Shown: positions 54,676 through 62,775 of the stretch, piece by piece
Position numbering within the stretch: the first letter of the stretch is position 1
Layout of the letters: every line of letters begins with the position of its first letter
From: an uncultured Lachnobacterium sp.
Lineage (GTDB): Bacteria > Bacillota > Clostridia > Lachnospirales > Lachnospiraceae
Length of the DNA stretch: 64,000 bases
Direction: 5' to 3'
Assembly: GCA_900546625.1 (NCBI GenBank)
Contig: URDU01000010.1
Span: forward strand, 1 to 64,000
Position numbers and translations under genes: made by a program
The notes under the pieces: generated by a model
What the model saw: only the letters and a program-made list of their open reading frames with translations
Databases searched by the model: none
Told to the model about the DNA's origin: nothing

Positions 54676-56085
54676 TTAATACCCCATGCTTCCGGTCATC
54701 GTAACAACCGGATCTTTATCCTTAAATATATCATCCAGTGAAGCCTTACTCTCGTATACAGCTACCTTCACATCATACAGCCTTTCAGATGCCTTGCTTT
54801 TTGTCAGATTCTGTATATCGACAATAGCCTTTACCTCATTCTGAATTACATTGTTATTGAAGCCATATATAGCCTGATTTGGCTGAGGTGTCTTATCCGG
54901 TGCTCCCATATTTACATTCAGATTGGTGGCTATATGAGTATAGGCATGGCCTGTACGGTTTCCCGGCTCGCTTACCTTCACATATGCCTTATATGTACTC
55001 TCCTTCGTACTCAGCTCTGACTGATCCGATATAGTCTTTTGCTTTACAATGTTTACCGTGCAGTCCAGCTTGTCCTTATTATTGATTATAATGACATCAT
55101 TACAGGTATTGTAAAGTGCTCCTGTCGATGTGTACCATGGATTATAAAACAGATAGACATTTCTCAGATTATGGTTCACAGTATCTGAAGAATTGTCGTA
55201 AATCACCATGGTATAATCATCCTTCAGTGCACTATTCGGATCTGGAAAAGTCTTTCTTACTCCATTCTTATTTATAGAATACGAATACGACACCGTAACC
55301 TTGGTAGCCTTATTCCCCGTAGCTCCATACTTTTCTATATCTATGGTGATAGTTCTTTTGATATCCTGCTGAGTGATTCCACTGACACCCGGCATATTAT
55401 TAAATGCAGATATAATATTTGTAGCAGAATACTTATCTGCACTCATGCAGTCAAAATTCGCATCCATGGCCGACATATCTGCAACCTCGTCCATGTTGTA
55501 CCCTGTAACCTTATTGTTCGGTTTTCCGGTTGTTGAATCTATATTTGATGCGTCAGATTTTGCATCCACCGTCACAAGAGCATTGTATTTCTTTGTGCCT
55601 GACTGCACGCCTGACATATAGAAATAATACTTGTGCGCATCCGACTCCCTGAAATCCCAAAGCGATGTATCGCCTATTTGGGCTGATGCATCAGTCTTGT
55701 GGATACAGCTAGTAATGACATCATCCTTGTTTACAATCTCAGCACTGATATCCTCAAGCCTCTTTACATTATCAAACTTATCCGATTTCTTAAGAAGCTC
55801 ACATGCACTGCTTCCATCTGATATATTAAAGCCGTCCGCCACATCAAAGCCCTCCGACGGATAGTTGAACTGATACGCCAGTGTCTTCATGGAGTTCTTC
55901 TCAATACCCTCCATAATGTTTGTCGCCAGATGTGTGGCATTCATCTCGTTTTTAGCCTTTACATTGGTCTTTGTAGCAGTAACAAATGCATTCAAAAAAG
56001 GAAGCACGATTATTGCGAGAATAGCAATCGACACAATAATCTCCACAAGTGTTACTCCTCGATCATCGTTTTTTAGCTTTCTCAA
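54676..56085 (-). CDS. Prepilin-like protein, PilV/GspI type
   Basis: 469 residues. The leader MRKLKNDDRG is followed by VTLVEIIVSIAILAIIVLPF (E5 present). The globular region is larger than usual, acidic and Asn/Thr-rich (DDYTMVIYDNSSDTVNHNLR). It lies 2 bp before the PilX-like gene. Upstream, separated by palindromes (56117-56201), is the pilO gene. Confidence 0.82.
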   Translation of the reverse strand: MRKLKNDDRGVTLVEIIVSIAILAIIVLPFLNAFVTATKTNVKAKNEMNATHLATNIMEGIEKNSMKTLAYQFNYPSEGFDVADGFNISDGSSACELLKKSDKFDNVKRLEDISAEIVNKDDVITSCIHKTDASAQIGDTSLWDFRESDAHKYYFYMSGVQSGTKKYNALVTVDAKSDASNIDSTTGKPNNKVTGYNMDEVADMSAMDANFDCMSADKYSATNIISAFNNMPGVSGITQQDIKRTITIDIEKYGATGNKATKVTVSYSYSINKNGVRKTFPDPNSALKDDYTMVIYDNSSDTVNHNLRNVYLFYNPWYTSTGALYNTCNDVIIINNKDKLDCTVNIVKQKTISDQSELSTKESTYKAYVKVSEPGNRTGHAYTHIATNLNVNMGAPDKTPQPNQAIYGFNNNVIQNEVKAIVDIQNLTKSKASERLYDVKVAVYESKASLDDIFKDKDPVVTMTGSMGY

Positions 56086-56116
56086 ATCTGCTTCCTCCCC
56101 TCTTGTATTTTGTTAT

Positions 56117-56201
56117 ATCATATGCTTACGCATATGATAGGCCTGCGGCTGATACTTATGCGCATTCGCGCGTGATATAATTCGCTACGCTCATTATATC
56201 A
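56117..56201. repeat. Two palindromes between pilO and the PilV-like gene
   Basis: ATCATATGC (56117-56125)/GCATATGAT (56130-56138) and TGATATAAT (56173-56181)/ATTATATCA (56193-56201) are perfect inverted repeats. In the 190-bp gap 56095-56285 there is no coding sequence. They could stabilise or process the transcript, or terminate it partially. Confidence 0.6.
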
Positions 56202-56285
56202 TAACTCAATAATTTAACATTTAATATTTATCACTTAATGTCTCAATAACCCTGTAATCTAATAATCTAATATTATAATAATCAG

Positions 56286-57083
56286 TTAGTTTGTTGTACC
56301 GAACAGATTATTTGTACCATGTGGTACTGCAGGTATGTATGGTGCCTCATATGGCTTATCAAGTCCATACAAGAAATATGAATCCACAAGCATCTCACCT
56401 GTCAGCTTGCCTGTCGAATCGTCAAAGCTCACGTTGAGTGTGCTGATAGTCTTCTTCTGTGATGAACCAATCACCTCGCCAAGCATAGCCTTAAGACCAT
56501 GATACTCTGTCTTGAATGCCATAACTGTGCTGACATCATAAAGCTGATAGCCTGTAACCGTAGACTTTGCAGAGCCTGATGATGTGCTGCCATCAGCTGC
56601 ACTGCTGTCGCCTGTCTGTGACTGAGAGCTGTTGCTATCTGCAGCCTGTGAACTGTCTGCATTACTGCTATCCGTGGTACTGCTGTCTGTACTGCTTCCT
56701 GACGAAGAATCTGTACCTGCATCGCCGGTCGGATTATTTACATCAATAGCTGTCGGTGAGCCGACTGTAAGCTCTGTAATATTTGTATTGGTAGATTTCT
56801 CGATAGCAACCGCATCCATGATGCCGTTTTCTATCTGTAAATACGAAGGAAAATTGTCATATACCTGCTGCATGGCATCAGACATATCCTTTGTCTTCTC
56901 TGTGTAGTCATCCGCCTTTGCCGCAAGAGCTGAAAGCTGATTGTACTGTGACTTCAGGTTCATATTTTCACTCTTGAGTGAATCCCTCTTATTGGACTGT
57001 GGTATAAAAATAAAAAAATATGTCAGTGCTAAAATGGCAACACCCGCTAATATAATAAGTAACTTTTTATCTCTCGTTGACAT
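56286..57083 (-). CDS. pilO: PilO-like inner-membrane protein
   Basis: 265 residues from ATG (57083); GGGGGT is 8 bases upstream, a GTG three codons earlier is also possible. A short cytoplasmic N-terminus, one membrane segment (LLIILAGVAILALTYFFIFI), a coiled coil (SLKSENMNLKSQYNQLSALA) and a ferredoxin-like end are the PilO plan. Between about 125 and 175 there is a serine/aspartate/alanine-rich linker that is unusual. It follows pilM-pilN by 12 bp. PilO aligns PilN and the assembly platform in pilus biogenesis. Confidence 0.82.
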   Translation of the reverse strand: MSTRDKKLLIILAGVAILALTYFFIFIPQSNKRDSLKSENMNLKSQYNQLSALAAKADDYTEKTKDMSDAMQQVYDNFPSYLQIENGIMDAVAIEKSTNTNITELTVGSPTAIDVNNPTGDAGTDSSSGSSTDSSTTDSSNADSSQAADSNSSQSQTGDSSAADGSTSSGSAKSTVTGYQLYDVSTVMAFKTEYHGLKAMLGEVIGSSQKKTISTLNVSFDDSTGKLTGEMLVDSYFLYGLDKPYEAPYIPAVPHGTNNLFGTTN

Positions 57084-57095
57084 CCTAAACACCCC

Positions 57096-58964
57096 CTACT
57101 GATTTGTACCGTCTGTATCTGATGATGAATTGCTATCCGTCTGTGCCTGTGATGACGCATCCCCTGATGTATCAGCTGATTCAGAAGCAGCGCTATCGTC
57201 TGCCTTTACATATGTGCAATCTACCGTGAACTGAACCTTTGCGGCACCGGTCTCATCAACCTCCTCCGTGATGGTTGACACATTGGATACCATGATACTC
57301 TCAAATGTACGAAGCTGTGCAATCACATCAGCCGCTATATCCTTGCTGCCTGTCTTGATGGTCATCGAAACACCATCAGTCGTAACAGACATATTCACAA
57401 GCTTTGCCTCTGACGGAAGCTTCTGCTCCAGCTCATCCACAAAGCCTGTTATCTCATCATTCTTGTTGGATGAGGCGCTCTCAAGAAGCTTGGTCCAGTC
57501 ATAGTCCTTCTTGGTCTGGTTGTACACATCATATATATTCTGTGCATATGACAAATCAGAAACACGCGCTTTAAGCGTCATATTGTCTGAAGTTAAAACA
57601 AGATTTGAAAAAATGCTGTATGCCGTGATACCAACTGCAACTACCACACACAAGCCAAAAATGAGAAGCTGCACTGCAAAAGAAACAGGCTTTTCAGCTT
57701 CCTCCCCTGCCGGTACCGGAAGAGGCTTTCCATCAGGACCAACAGGTGGATTTCCCTGCATACCTGCCTGTGCACCACCGGGTGGCATAGCACCTGCAGC
57801 TGCCCCTGCCATAAGCGGAGCACCGATTCCCTTGTTTTTCTTACTGTCTAATATATCAAGCGGGCTCAGTGAACATCCGACACAGTTGAAATACTCTGCC
57901 AGCTTTGCCTCTGCAAGGTTGATGCCCTTTGCCACATGTATGCCGTCAAACTGCTGGAGCGGAACTACCTTGACATTCAGCTCATTGGTCAAAAGCTTTG
58001 AAAGTCCACTGAAATCAGCACCTAAGCCAATGAGGAAAATTCTCTCGATAGGAGTATCTGAATTTCTCGACTGATAGTAGTCTATTACTCGTCCGAGACT
58101 GCTTATCAGATTAGAAAGTGCATATGACACATTCAGACGGAGCTTCTTAAAACGCTCCGAATCAATCTCATGCCCCATAGGATCCATAGCACTGCCTGCA
58201 GGCTCATCCGGCACTGTACCATCAGGTTTTATTGCAAGGCAGGTCTTTCTGCGCGCCACATCGACAGCATCGGTAAATGACAGATACTCTCCGAAAAGCT
58301 CACTATCCTGAATCTCCTCGATAGCATCAGCCAGTCCATAGTTGACATTGCGCTGCAGCTTTACCATGCTTCCATCCATGATAGTCAGTGTGGTAGAAAC
58401 CTCATCCACCTTGACAGTCACCTTCACATCTCCCGGAATCTCTCTTCTCATGAGCTGCTTGATGGCATTTCCACTATAGTCAAGAGCTACAAGCTGAAGT
58501 CTGCAATCAGCCGCAAGAGCACCATACGACAAAATAAGATCGTTAGGTACAGCAATAACCGAAAGACGTAATTTCTTTTCTTCCGGTCTGTCAATCTTCT
58601 CTATAATCTGATGTACCAGCTTGTACTGACTCAAATCCACCGGAAAATAATCCGATGCATTCATTGCAATCATTTCCTTAAGCTGCTTTTCCTTAACAAG
58701 CGGAAGCTCAATATCTCTGCTTGCTATACGCGCTGAATTTAACACAAAAACAGCTTTCTTGGTGGCAATCTTCTTTTCCTTAAGCTTACTGTATAAGATA
58801 GAACGAAACATCCCATCCGGCTGTACCACTCCATCACTAATCATCCCCGGTGGTGTCGGAAAGCCGAACATATTGTAAATCTTGGGATTTTTTGCTTTGT
58901 AATCAATCTCAACTACTCTGGTAAGGTTCTCCCCTATTTCAATACCGAGTACCCTGTTTGCCAT
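57096..58964 (-). CDS. PilM-PilN fusion
   Basis: 622 residues. Residues 1-350 are PilM, an actin-like ATPase domain (MANRVLGIEIGENLTRVVEI, then FPVDLSQYKL and FLIGLGADFSGLSKLL). After a glycine/proline-rich linker (AAAGAMPPGGAQAGMQGN) comes a membrane segment (LLIFGLCVVVAVGITAYSIF) and a PilN-like periplasmic part with coiled coil and a beta fold (DELEQKLPSEAKLVNMSVTT). In most bacteria PilM and PilN are separate; PilM binds the PilN N-terminus. The fusion keeps them together. Located directly before pilO. Confidence 0.85.
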   Translation of the reverse strand: MANRVLGIEIGENLTRVVEIDYKAKNPKIYNMFGFPTPPGMISDGVVQPDGMFRSILYSKLKEKKIATKKAVFVLNSARIASRDIELPLVKEKQLKEMIAMNASDYFPVDLSQYKLVHQIIEKIDRPEEKKLRLSVIAVPNDLILSYGALAADCRLQLVALDYSGNAIKQLMRREIPGDVKVTVKVDEVSTTLTIMDGSMVKLQRNVNYGLADAIEEIQDSELFGEYLSFTDAVDVARRKTCLAIKPDGTVPDEPAGSAMDPMGHEIDSERFKKLRLNVSYALSNLISSLGRVIDYYQSRNSDTPIERIFLIGLGADFSGLSKLLTNELNVKVVPLQQFDGIHVAKGINLAEAKLAEYFNCVGCSLSPLDILDSKKNKGIGAPLMAGAAAGAMPPGGAQAGMQGNPPVGPDGKPLPVPAGEEAEKPVSFAVQLLIFGLCVVVAVGITAYSIFSNLVLTSDNMTLKARVSDLSYAQNIYDVYNQTKKDYDWTKLLESASSNKNDEITGFVDELEQKLPSEAKLVNMSVTTDGVSMTIKTGSKDIAADVIAQLRTFESIMVSNVSTITEEVDETGAAKVQFTVDCTYVKADDSAASESADTSGDASSQAQTDSNSSSDTDGTNQ

Positions 58965-59052
58965 AACCTAATCCTCCATGTTTATCTTTGTTTTACACTG
59001 CATACGTTTGTAAAACGTTCTATATATATTTCGGTATATTATAACATACTTT

Positions 59053-59814
59053 TTAAAAGCCTGCGAGTGTTAAATATGCCGATATCATTTTCTCACCCCA
59101 TAGCATCGAAATAAATATTCCGGCTGCCAAGTACGGTCCCATCGCAAGCCTGTTGCCTGCGTTTGTTACTTTCATACGAATCAGATGTATCACGGAACCT
59201 ATGATGCATCCCAGGAAAAATGCTAATGTAATATTCTGCCAGCCTATCGCAAGGCCCGCACATGCCATGAGCTTGACGTCGCCGCCACCTATGGCTCTTC
59301 CCCCACTCACAAGAAGGAGGATTTCAAGAAATATGCTGACGCAAAAGAATCCTATCACATATTCAGACCAGTTGTCACGGTCTATAAACACATGCAGGAT
59401 TCCAAGCACCAGTATAAATATATTGATTCCGAATGGAATTTCATATGTTCTCCAGTCTATCACACTCAGAACTACGAGTGCAGATGTAAGAAAGCAGTAG
59501 ATGATACTCGTAAGCTCAAGTCCATTTACTGCAAAAACTACTATGTATAATATACCGTTTAGCGCCTCAATAATAGGGTATTGAGGTGATATCGGTTCTT
59601 TGCACTTGCGGCATCTGCCACGAAGAAACAGCCAGCTGAAAACCGGCACCATATCGTACCACGCGAGCTGATACCCGCATCTCATGCAGTGGGACCTTTC
59701 GGTCACCACTGTCTCATGCTGCGGTATGCGGTAGATACAGACATTTAGGAAGCTGCCTATAACTATACCGAATGCAAATATTAAGATGTAGATGGGTATC
59801 AGTTCTGTGGTCAT
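59053..59814 (-). CDS. pilD: Prepilin peptidase (PilD/GspO)
   Basis: 253 residues with about eight membrane segments. The N-terminal methyltransferase-like part has GSFLNVCIYRIP and the zinc-binding C-x2-C pairs (CMRCG and CRKCKE); the catalytic aspartates are in VIDWRTYEIP and GGGDVKL. It cuts the leaders of the prepilins encoded in this operon and methylates their new N-termini. It is 71 bp downstream of the main pilin gene. Confidence 0.93.
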   Translation of the reverse strand: MTTELIPIYILIFAFGIVIGSFLNVCIYRIPQHETVVTERSHCMRCGYQLAWYDMVPVFSWLFLRGRCRKCKEPISPQYPIIEALNGILYIVVFAVNGLELTSIIYCFLTSALVVLSVIDWRTYEIPFGINIFILVLGILHVFIDRDNWSEYVIGFFCVSIFLEILLLVSGGRAIGGGDVKLMACAGLAIGWQNITLAFFLGCIIGSVIHLIRMKVTNAGNRLAMGPYLAAGIFISMLWGEKMISAYLTLAGF

Positions 59815-59885
59815 GGTTGGTGGTCCTTAAAAATGATAAATTTTTAGTTATTTATCTCATGTTTACTTCTTTAGTTACCAGTGTC

Positions 59886-60347
59886 TTAAGGTGTAACTGG
59901 AGCTGCTGATGATGTAAATACATCAGCCATGTCTCTTTTTGGATCCTTTGTATTTACTGTTGTTCCAGAATGTGTCCACTTCAAATTAGAACTACTATAA
60001 GTATATTTTGCACCGTTTGTCCATCCACTAGATTTTAAACTAACCTCTGTTTTGCTAAGGCTGGCAGGACTAACTCCCGTTAATGTTGCTTTACCACCAT
60101 TAATCGTAATAACAGCGTCTGCAGTTATTCCATTATCAGCAGCTTCTACTTCAACTGCATTTTTCAATTCCTCAACATTCTGTAAATCTGTTGACTGTCT
60201 TGATCTCTCTACATATTTAATAAACTGTGGAGCAAGTACACCTACAAGCACTGCCATGATAGCGATTACAACAATAAGCTCTACGAGAGAGAAACCTTTG
60301 TTGTTTTTCTGTTTCTTTCCTAACTTTTTAAATACATTCTTTACCAT
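59886..60347 (-). CDS. pilA: Type IV pilin
   Basis: 153 residues. The long basic leader MVKNVFKKLGKKQKNNKG is followed by FSLVELIVVIAIMAVLVGVL (F1, E5). The rest is a compact globular pilin domain with SGWTNGAKYTYSSSNLKWTH near the C-terminus and no cysteine pair. AAGGAG precedes the start. As the first and smallest prepilin in the operon it is the likely major subunit. Confidence 0.9.
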   Translation of the reverse strand: MVKNVFKKLGKKQKNNKGFSLVELIVVIAIMAVLVGVLAPQFIKYVERSRQSTDLQNVEELKNAVEVEAADNGITADAVITINGGKATLTGVSPASLSKTEVSLKSSGWTNGAKYTYSSSNLKWTHSGTTVNTKDPKRDMADVFTSSAAPVTP

Positions 60348-60594
60348 AGTTCTTTTCTCCTTTTCATTATAACATGGTTTTGTGCAAAGAGCTGTGCCCT
60401 ATCAGCATCTCTTTGTTTTGTATGCGCTCATTGTACCATAAATCAAAGCATATTGCAAGTTTTTTCTAGTACAATAATACTATTGGCGCATAACTTTTTT
60501 CGCTTTCTTTAGCAATTTCAACCAAATTCCATCTGTTTTATTACATTTATATCATATTTTTTTCAAAAAAATAATTTCCCGGGCTGTATTTAGT

Positions 60595-61027
60595 CACAGC
60601 GTAAGGGGCTTCATCCCATGTGACCGGCTACCGCATACACTCTCGTGAGAGCTACGCTACACTGCCAAGATACTGTAGGAATTATGCCTTATAGATTTTC
60701 TATGCTTGACGAAACCGTCGAAACGCGCCGTCCATGGCGCGGTTCTCCTTGCCCATTACTGCTCACACCAGCAGTGTGACCAGTAACGATTACAGCCCAT
60801 TAAAATTGCCTCTACGAGGCAGGGGCTGTAATCTGACAATAGTTGACGCATTGGCGCATAGCTTGACAGCGTGGTGTCAAGCTTGCGTTTGAACAGCAAC
60901 GATATATTACATCCCAGTGGCAGAGCATTTCTGTGTTTCATGCGCATAATTCAACAGTATCTAAGCAGCTTCGCTATTCGCTCACCCGAGAGTATATTCG
61001 CCAGCCGTTCGTAGAGAATGAAGCCCC
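60595..61027. repeat. Palindromic repeat unit, left copy
   Basis: Bounded by GGGGCTTCAT (60606-60615) and ATGAAGCCCC (61018-61027) as terminal inverted repeats; an internal core at 60704-60752 (contains CGAAACCGTCG and GCGCCGTCCATGGCGC) and a flank with AACAGTATCTAAGCAG also occur in the right copy in inverse orientation. Extra hairpins are present, e.g. GATTACAGCCC/GGGCTGTAATC (60788-60833). About 430 bp, no coding sequence. The 60348-60594 stretch between it and pilA holds only AT-rich promoter-like sequence. Confidence 0.75.
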
Positions 61028-61109
61028 ATCCTACTGTCAACAAAAGAGGAAGCGGCCTCCGAGCTCTCGCCCAAAGACTGCTTCCTATAATTTACATTTC
61101 ACTACAAAT

Positions 61110-62048
61110 TTAGCTCACAAGCCATTTTTTTACAGTTTCCTCATCAAACTCCACACATTCAGCTATATCTTCTATTGAGTGACCTTTTTTCTGAAGTTTT
61201 AAAGCCGTTACTTTTGCCTGACTAATTCTACCTTCTTCTCTACCTTCTTCTCTGCCTTCATTTTTCTGTTCTTCCCACGCCTTACACATATCAATCACCT
61301 CTTCTTTCTCATCTATGTCTATATCCGTTCCTGCAAACAGGTTGATTGCCTCGACCGTCTCTCTGTCCACATTGCTAAACTTTTCGTCATTCTGCAGCAC
61401 TTCCTGCATTTTTTCCTTATCATACGCATTCTGCAGTACCTCAAAAAGCTGCCTGATGGATGTCCTGAATCCTGTAAAATCTGTTATCTCCCTCGGTGCC
61501 AGCAGATTAATCCTGTAATCCGGTATGAATGGCAGAAGCTCATCATCTACATCACCAAACATATCCGACAGCTTTCTTGGGCCATCCCATTCCTTTGTTC
61601 CGAGATATACTGTAATCGTAATTACAGGAATCAACTTATCCTCTTTCGTAAATCCCGAGAGAAATTCATCCGATGTTGCCGTATCCTTATCCTTGCGGTG
61701 CTTTTTTGCTGTTTCCTTTACCTGATTTCCATATGCCATAACATCATAAAACATGTTTTTTACAGGTATGGCATAGTGTATATCCGACTGATTCTCTACT
61801 CCTATCAGTACCACATATGATTTGCCGGTATATTTGATGCTGGCATTTTTGAAGATGTCCCTCAACTTCTGCATCGCTATGGTCTTTTTGTCAAGTCCTA
61901 GTGCGGTCAGAACCTCTGTGGTGTCTCTTTCCTTAAGGTTTTCCGGCAGGATAACCTCTCTTCCTCCATACAGTATATTGTTGCACAGGTCAGCAAACCT
62001 GGCATTGTCTGCAAAGTATTCCTTTGCCATTGAGTCCTTTGCGCTCAA
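61110..62048 (-). CDS. Rpn-family recombination-promoting nuclease/putative transposase
   Basis: 312 residues from a TTG at 62048 (LSAKDSMAKEYFADNARF), with GGAGGAGAAGG just before it; other members start at an equivalent short lead. The core NILYGGREVILPENLKERDT, SYVVLIGVENQSDIHYAIPV (the E-x-Q of the PD-(D/E)XK fold) and NLLAPREI identify Rpn. The C-terminus (GREEGREEGRISQAK, VTALKLQKKGHSIEDIAECV) is also typical. A longer frame to 62189 has no good start. It lies between two inverted palindromic repeats, which suggests a mobile unit. Confidence 0.85.
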   Translation of the reverse strand: MSAKDSMAKEYFADNARFADLCNNILYGGREVILPENLKERDTTEVLTALGLDKKTIAMQKLRDIFKNASIKYTGKSYVVLIGVENQSDIHYAIPVKNMFYDVMAYGNQVKETAKKHRKDKDTATSDEFLSGFTKEDKLIPVITITVYLGTKEWDGPRKLSDMFGDVDDELLPFIPDYRINLLAPREITDFTGFRTSIRQLFEVLQNAYDKEKMQEVLQNDEKFSNVDRETVEAINLFAGTDIDIDEKEEVIDMCKAWEEQKNEGREEGREEGRISQAKVTALKLQKKGHSIEDIAECVEFDEETVKKWLVS

Positions 62049-62497
62049 TCCTTCTCCTCCTGTTCTCTTGTGTGAGCAGGAAAATTTGGTGCCAATGAGG
62101 GTACAGTGGTACAGTTTATGAAATATACATGTGCTGTCCTTCTTTATGTTTACACTCTGTATACATTTCATCTGCCTTTTTGACTGCATTTATCTGTTTC
62201 TTACTGCATTCTGTCTACATACAGCATTTCAATTTTCCTGCTATTGATTGGTAATTAAAGCATTGAAAACTTCCATGTCCTTTGTAGAATGATGCGAAGT
62301 GGTCTGCCCTCTTCAAAGTGGTGTGCACCTGTAAAAAAATGTCATGTGGTGCCGCTTACAGAAATATAATGCTTTGAGTTGATTGTAGCATAGAGGCAAT
62401 GCTTTGTCATCAAAATTTTTTCTTTTTTCAGCATATTTTTCAGCATATATTTTTCATACTTCTCTCTGCACTGCCCGCCTCTCAGCTTACATTCTAC
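62049..62497. other. Non-coding stretch upstream of the Rpn gene
   Basis: No recognised gene or clear motif; AT-rich with T-rich runs. Short frames here are not supported by ribosome sites. Confidence 0.5.
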
Positions 62498-62775
62498 CAC
62501 AGCGTAAGGGGCTTCATCACTTATGACTGGCTGGGGCACGCTCTCTCGCGTGAGCGAATAGCGAAACTGCTTAGATACTGTTGAATTATGCACACGATAC
62601 ACAGAAATGAACTGCCATGGATGGCAGGGCAAGGAGAACCGCGCCACGGACGGCGCGTTTCGACGGTTTCGTCAAGCATAATAAATCTGCAAGGCATAAT
62701 TCATACAGTATCTTGGCTGCGTAGCGTAGCTCAAGCGAGAGAGTGTGCACCAGTCGTTTCATAGAATTAAGCCCC
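62498..62775. repeat. Palindromic repeat unit, right copy (inverse to left copy)
   Basis: About 278 bp from CACAGCGTAAGGGGCTTCAT to GCCCC. Its core (CAAGGAGAACCGCGCC, CGTTTCGACGGTTTCGTC) is the reverse complement of the left copy's core. It lacks the left copy's extra hairpins. The last bases overlap the end of the response-regulator gene; the stop TAA (62767-62769) lies in the repeat's terminal GGGGCTTA sequence. Confidence 0.75.

Noticed and set aside
60933..61178. Plus-strand frame beginning MFHAHNSTVSKQLRYSLTRE
   Set aside because: Arises from the palindromic repeat; the same words (HNSTVSKQ, RYSLTRE) occur in the right copy in the opposite orientation, so it is translation of repeat DNA.
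62342..62647. Minus-strand frame with VHNSTVSKQFRYSLTRE
   Set aside because: Again translation of the repeat; no ribosome site, and the frame extends beyond the repeat into non-coding DNA.
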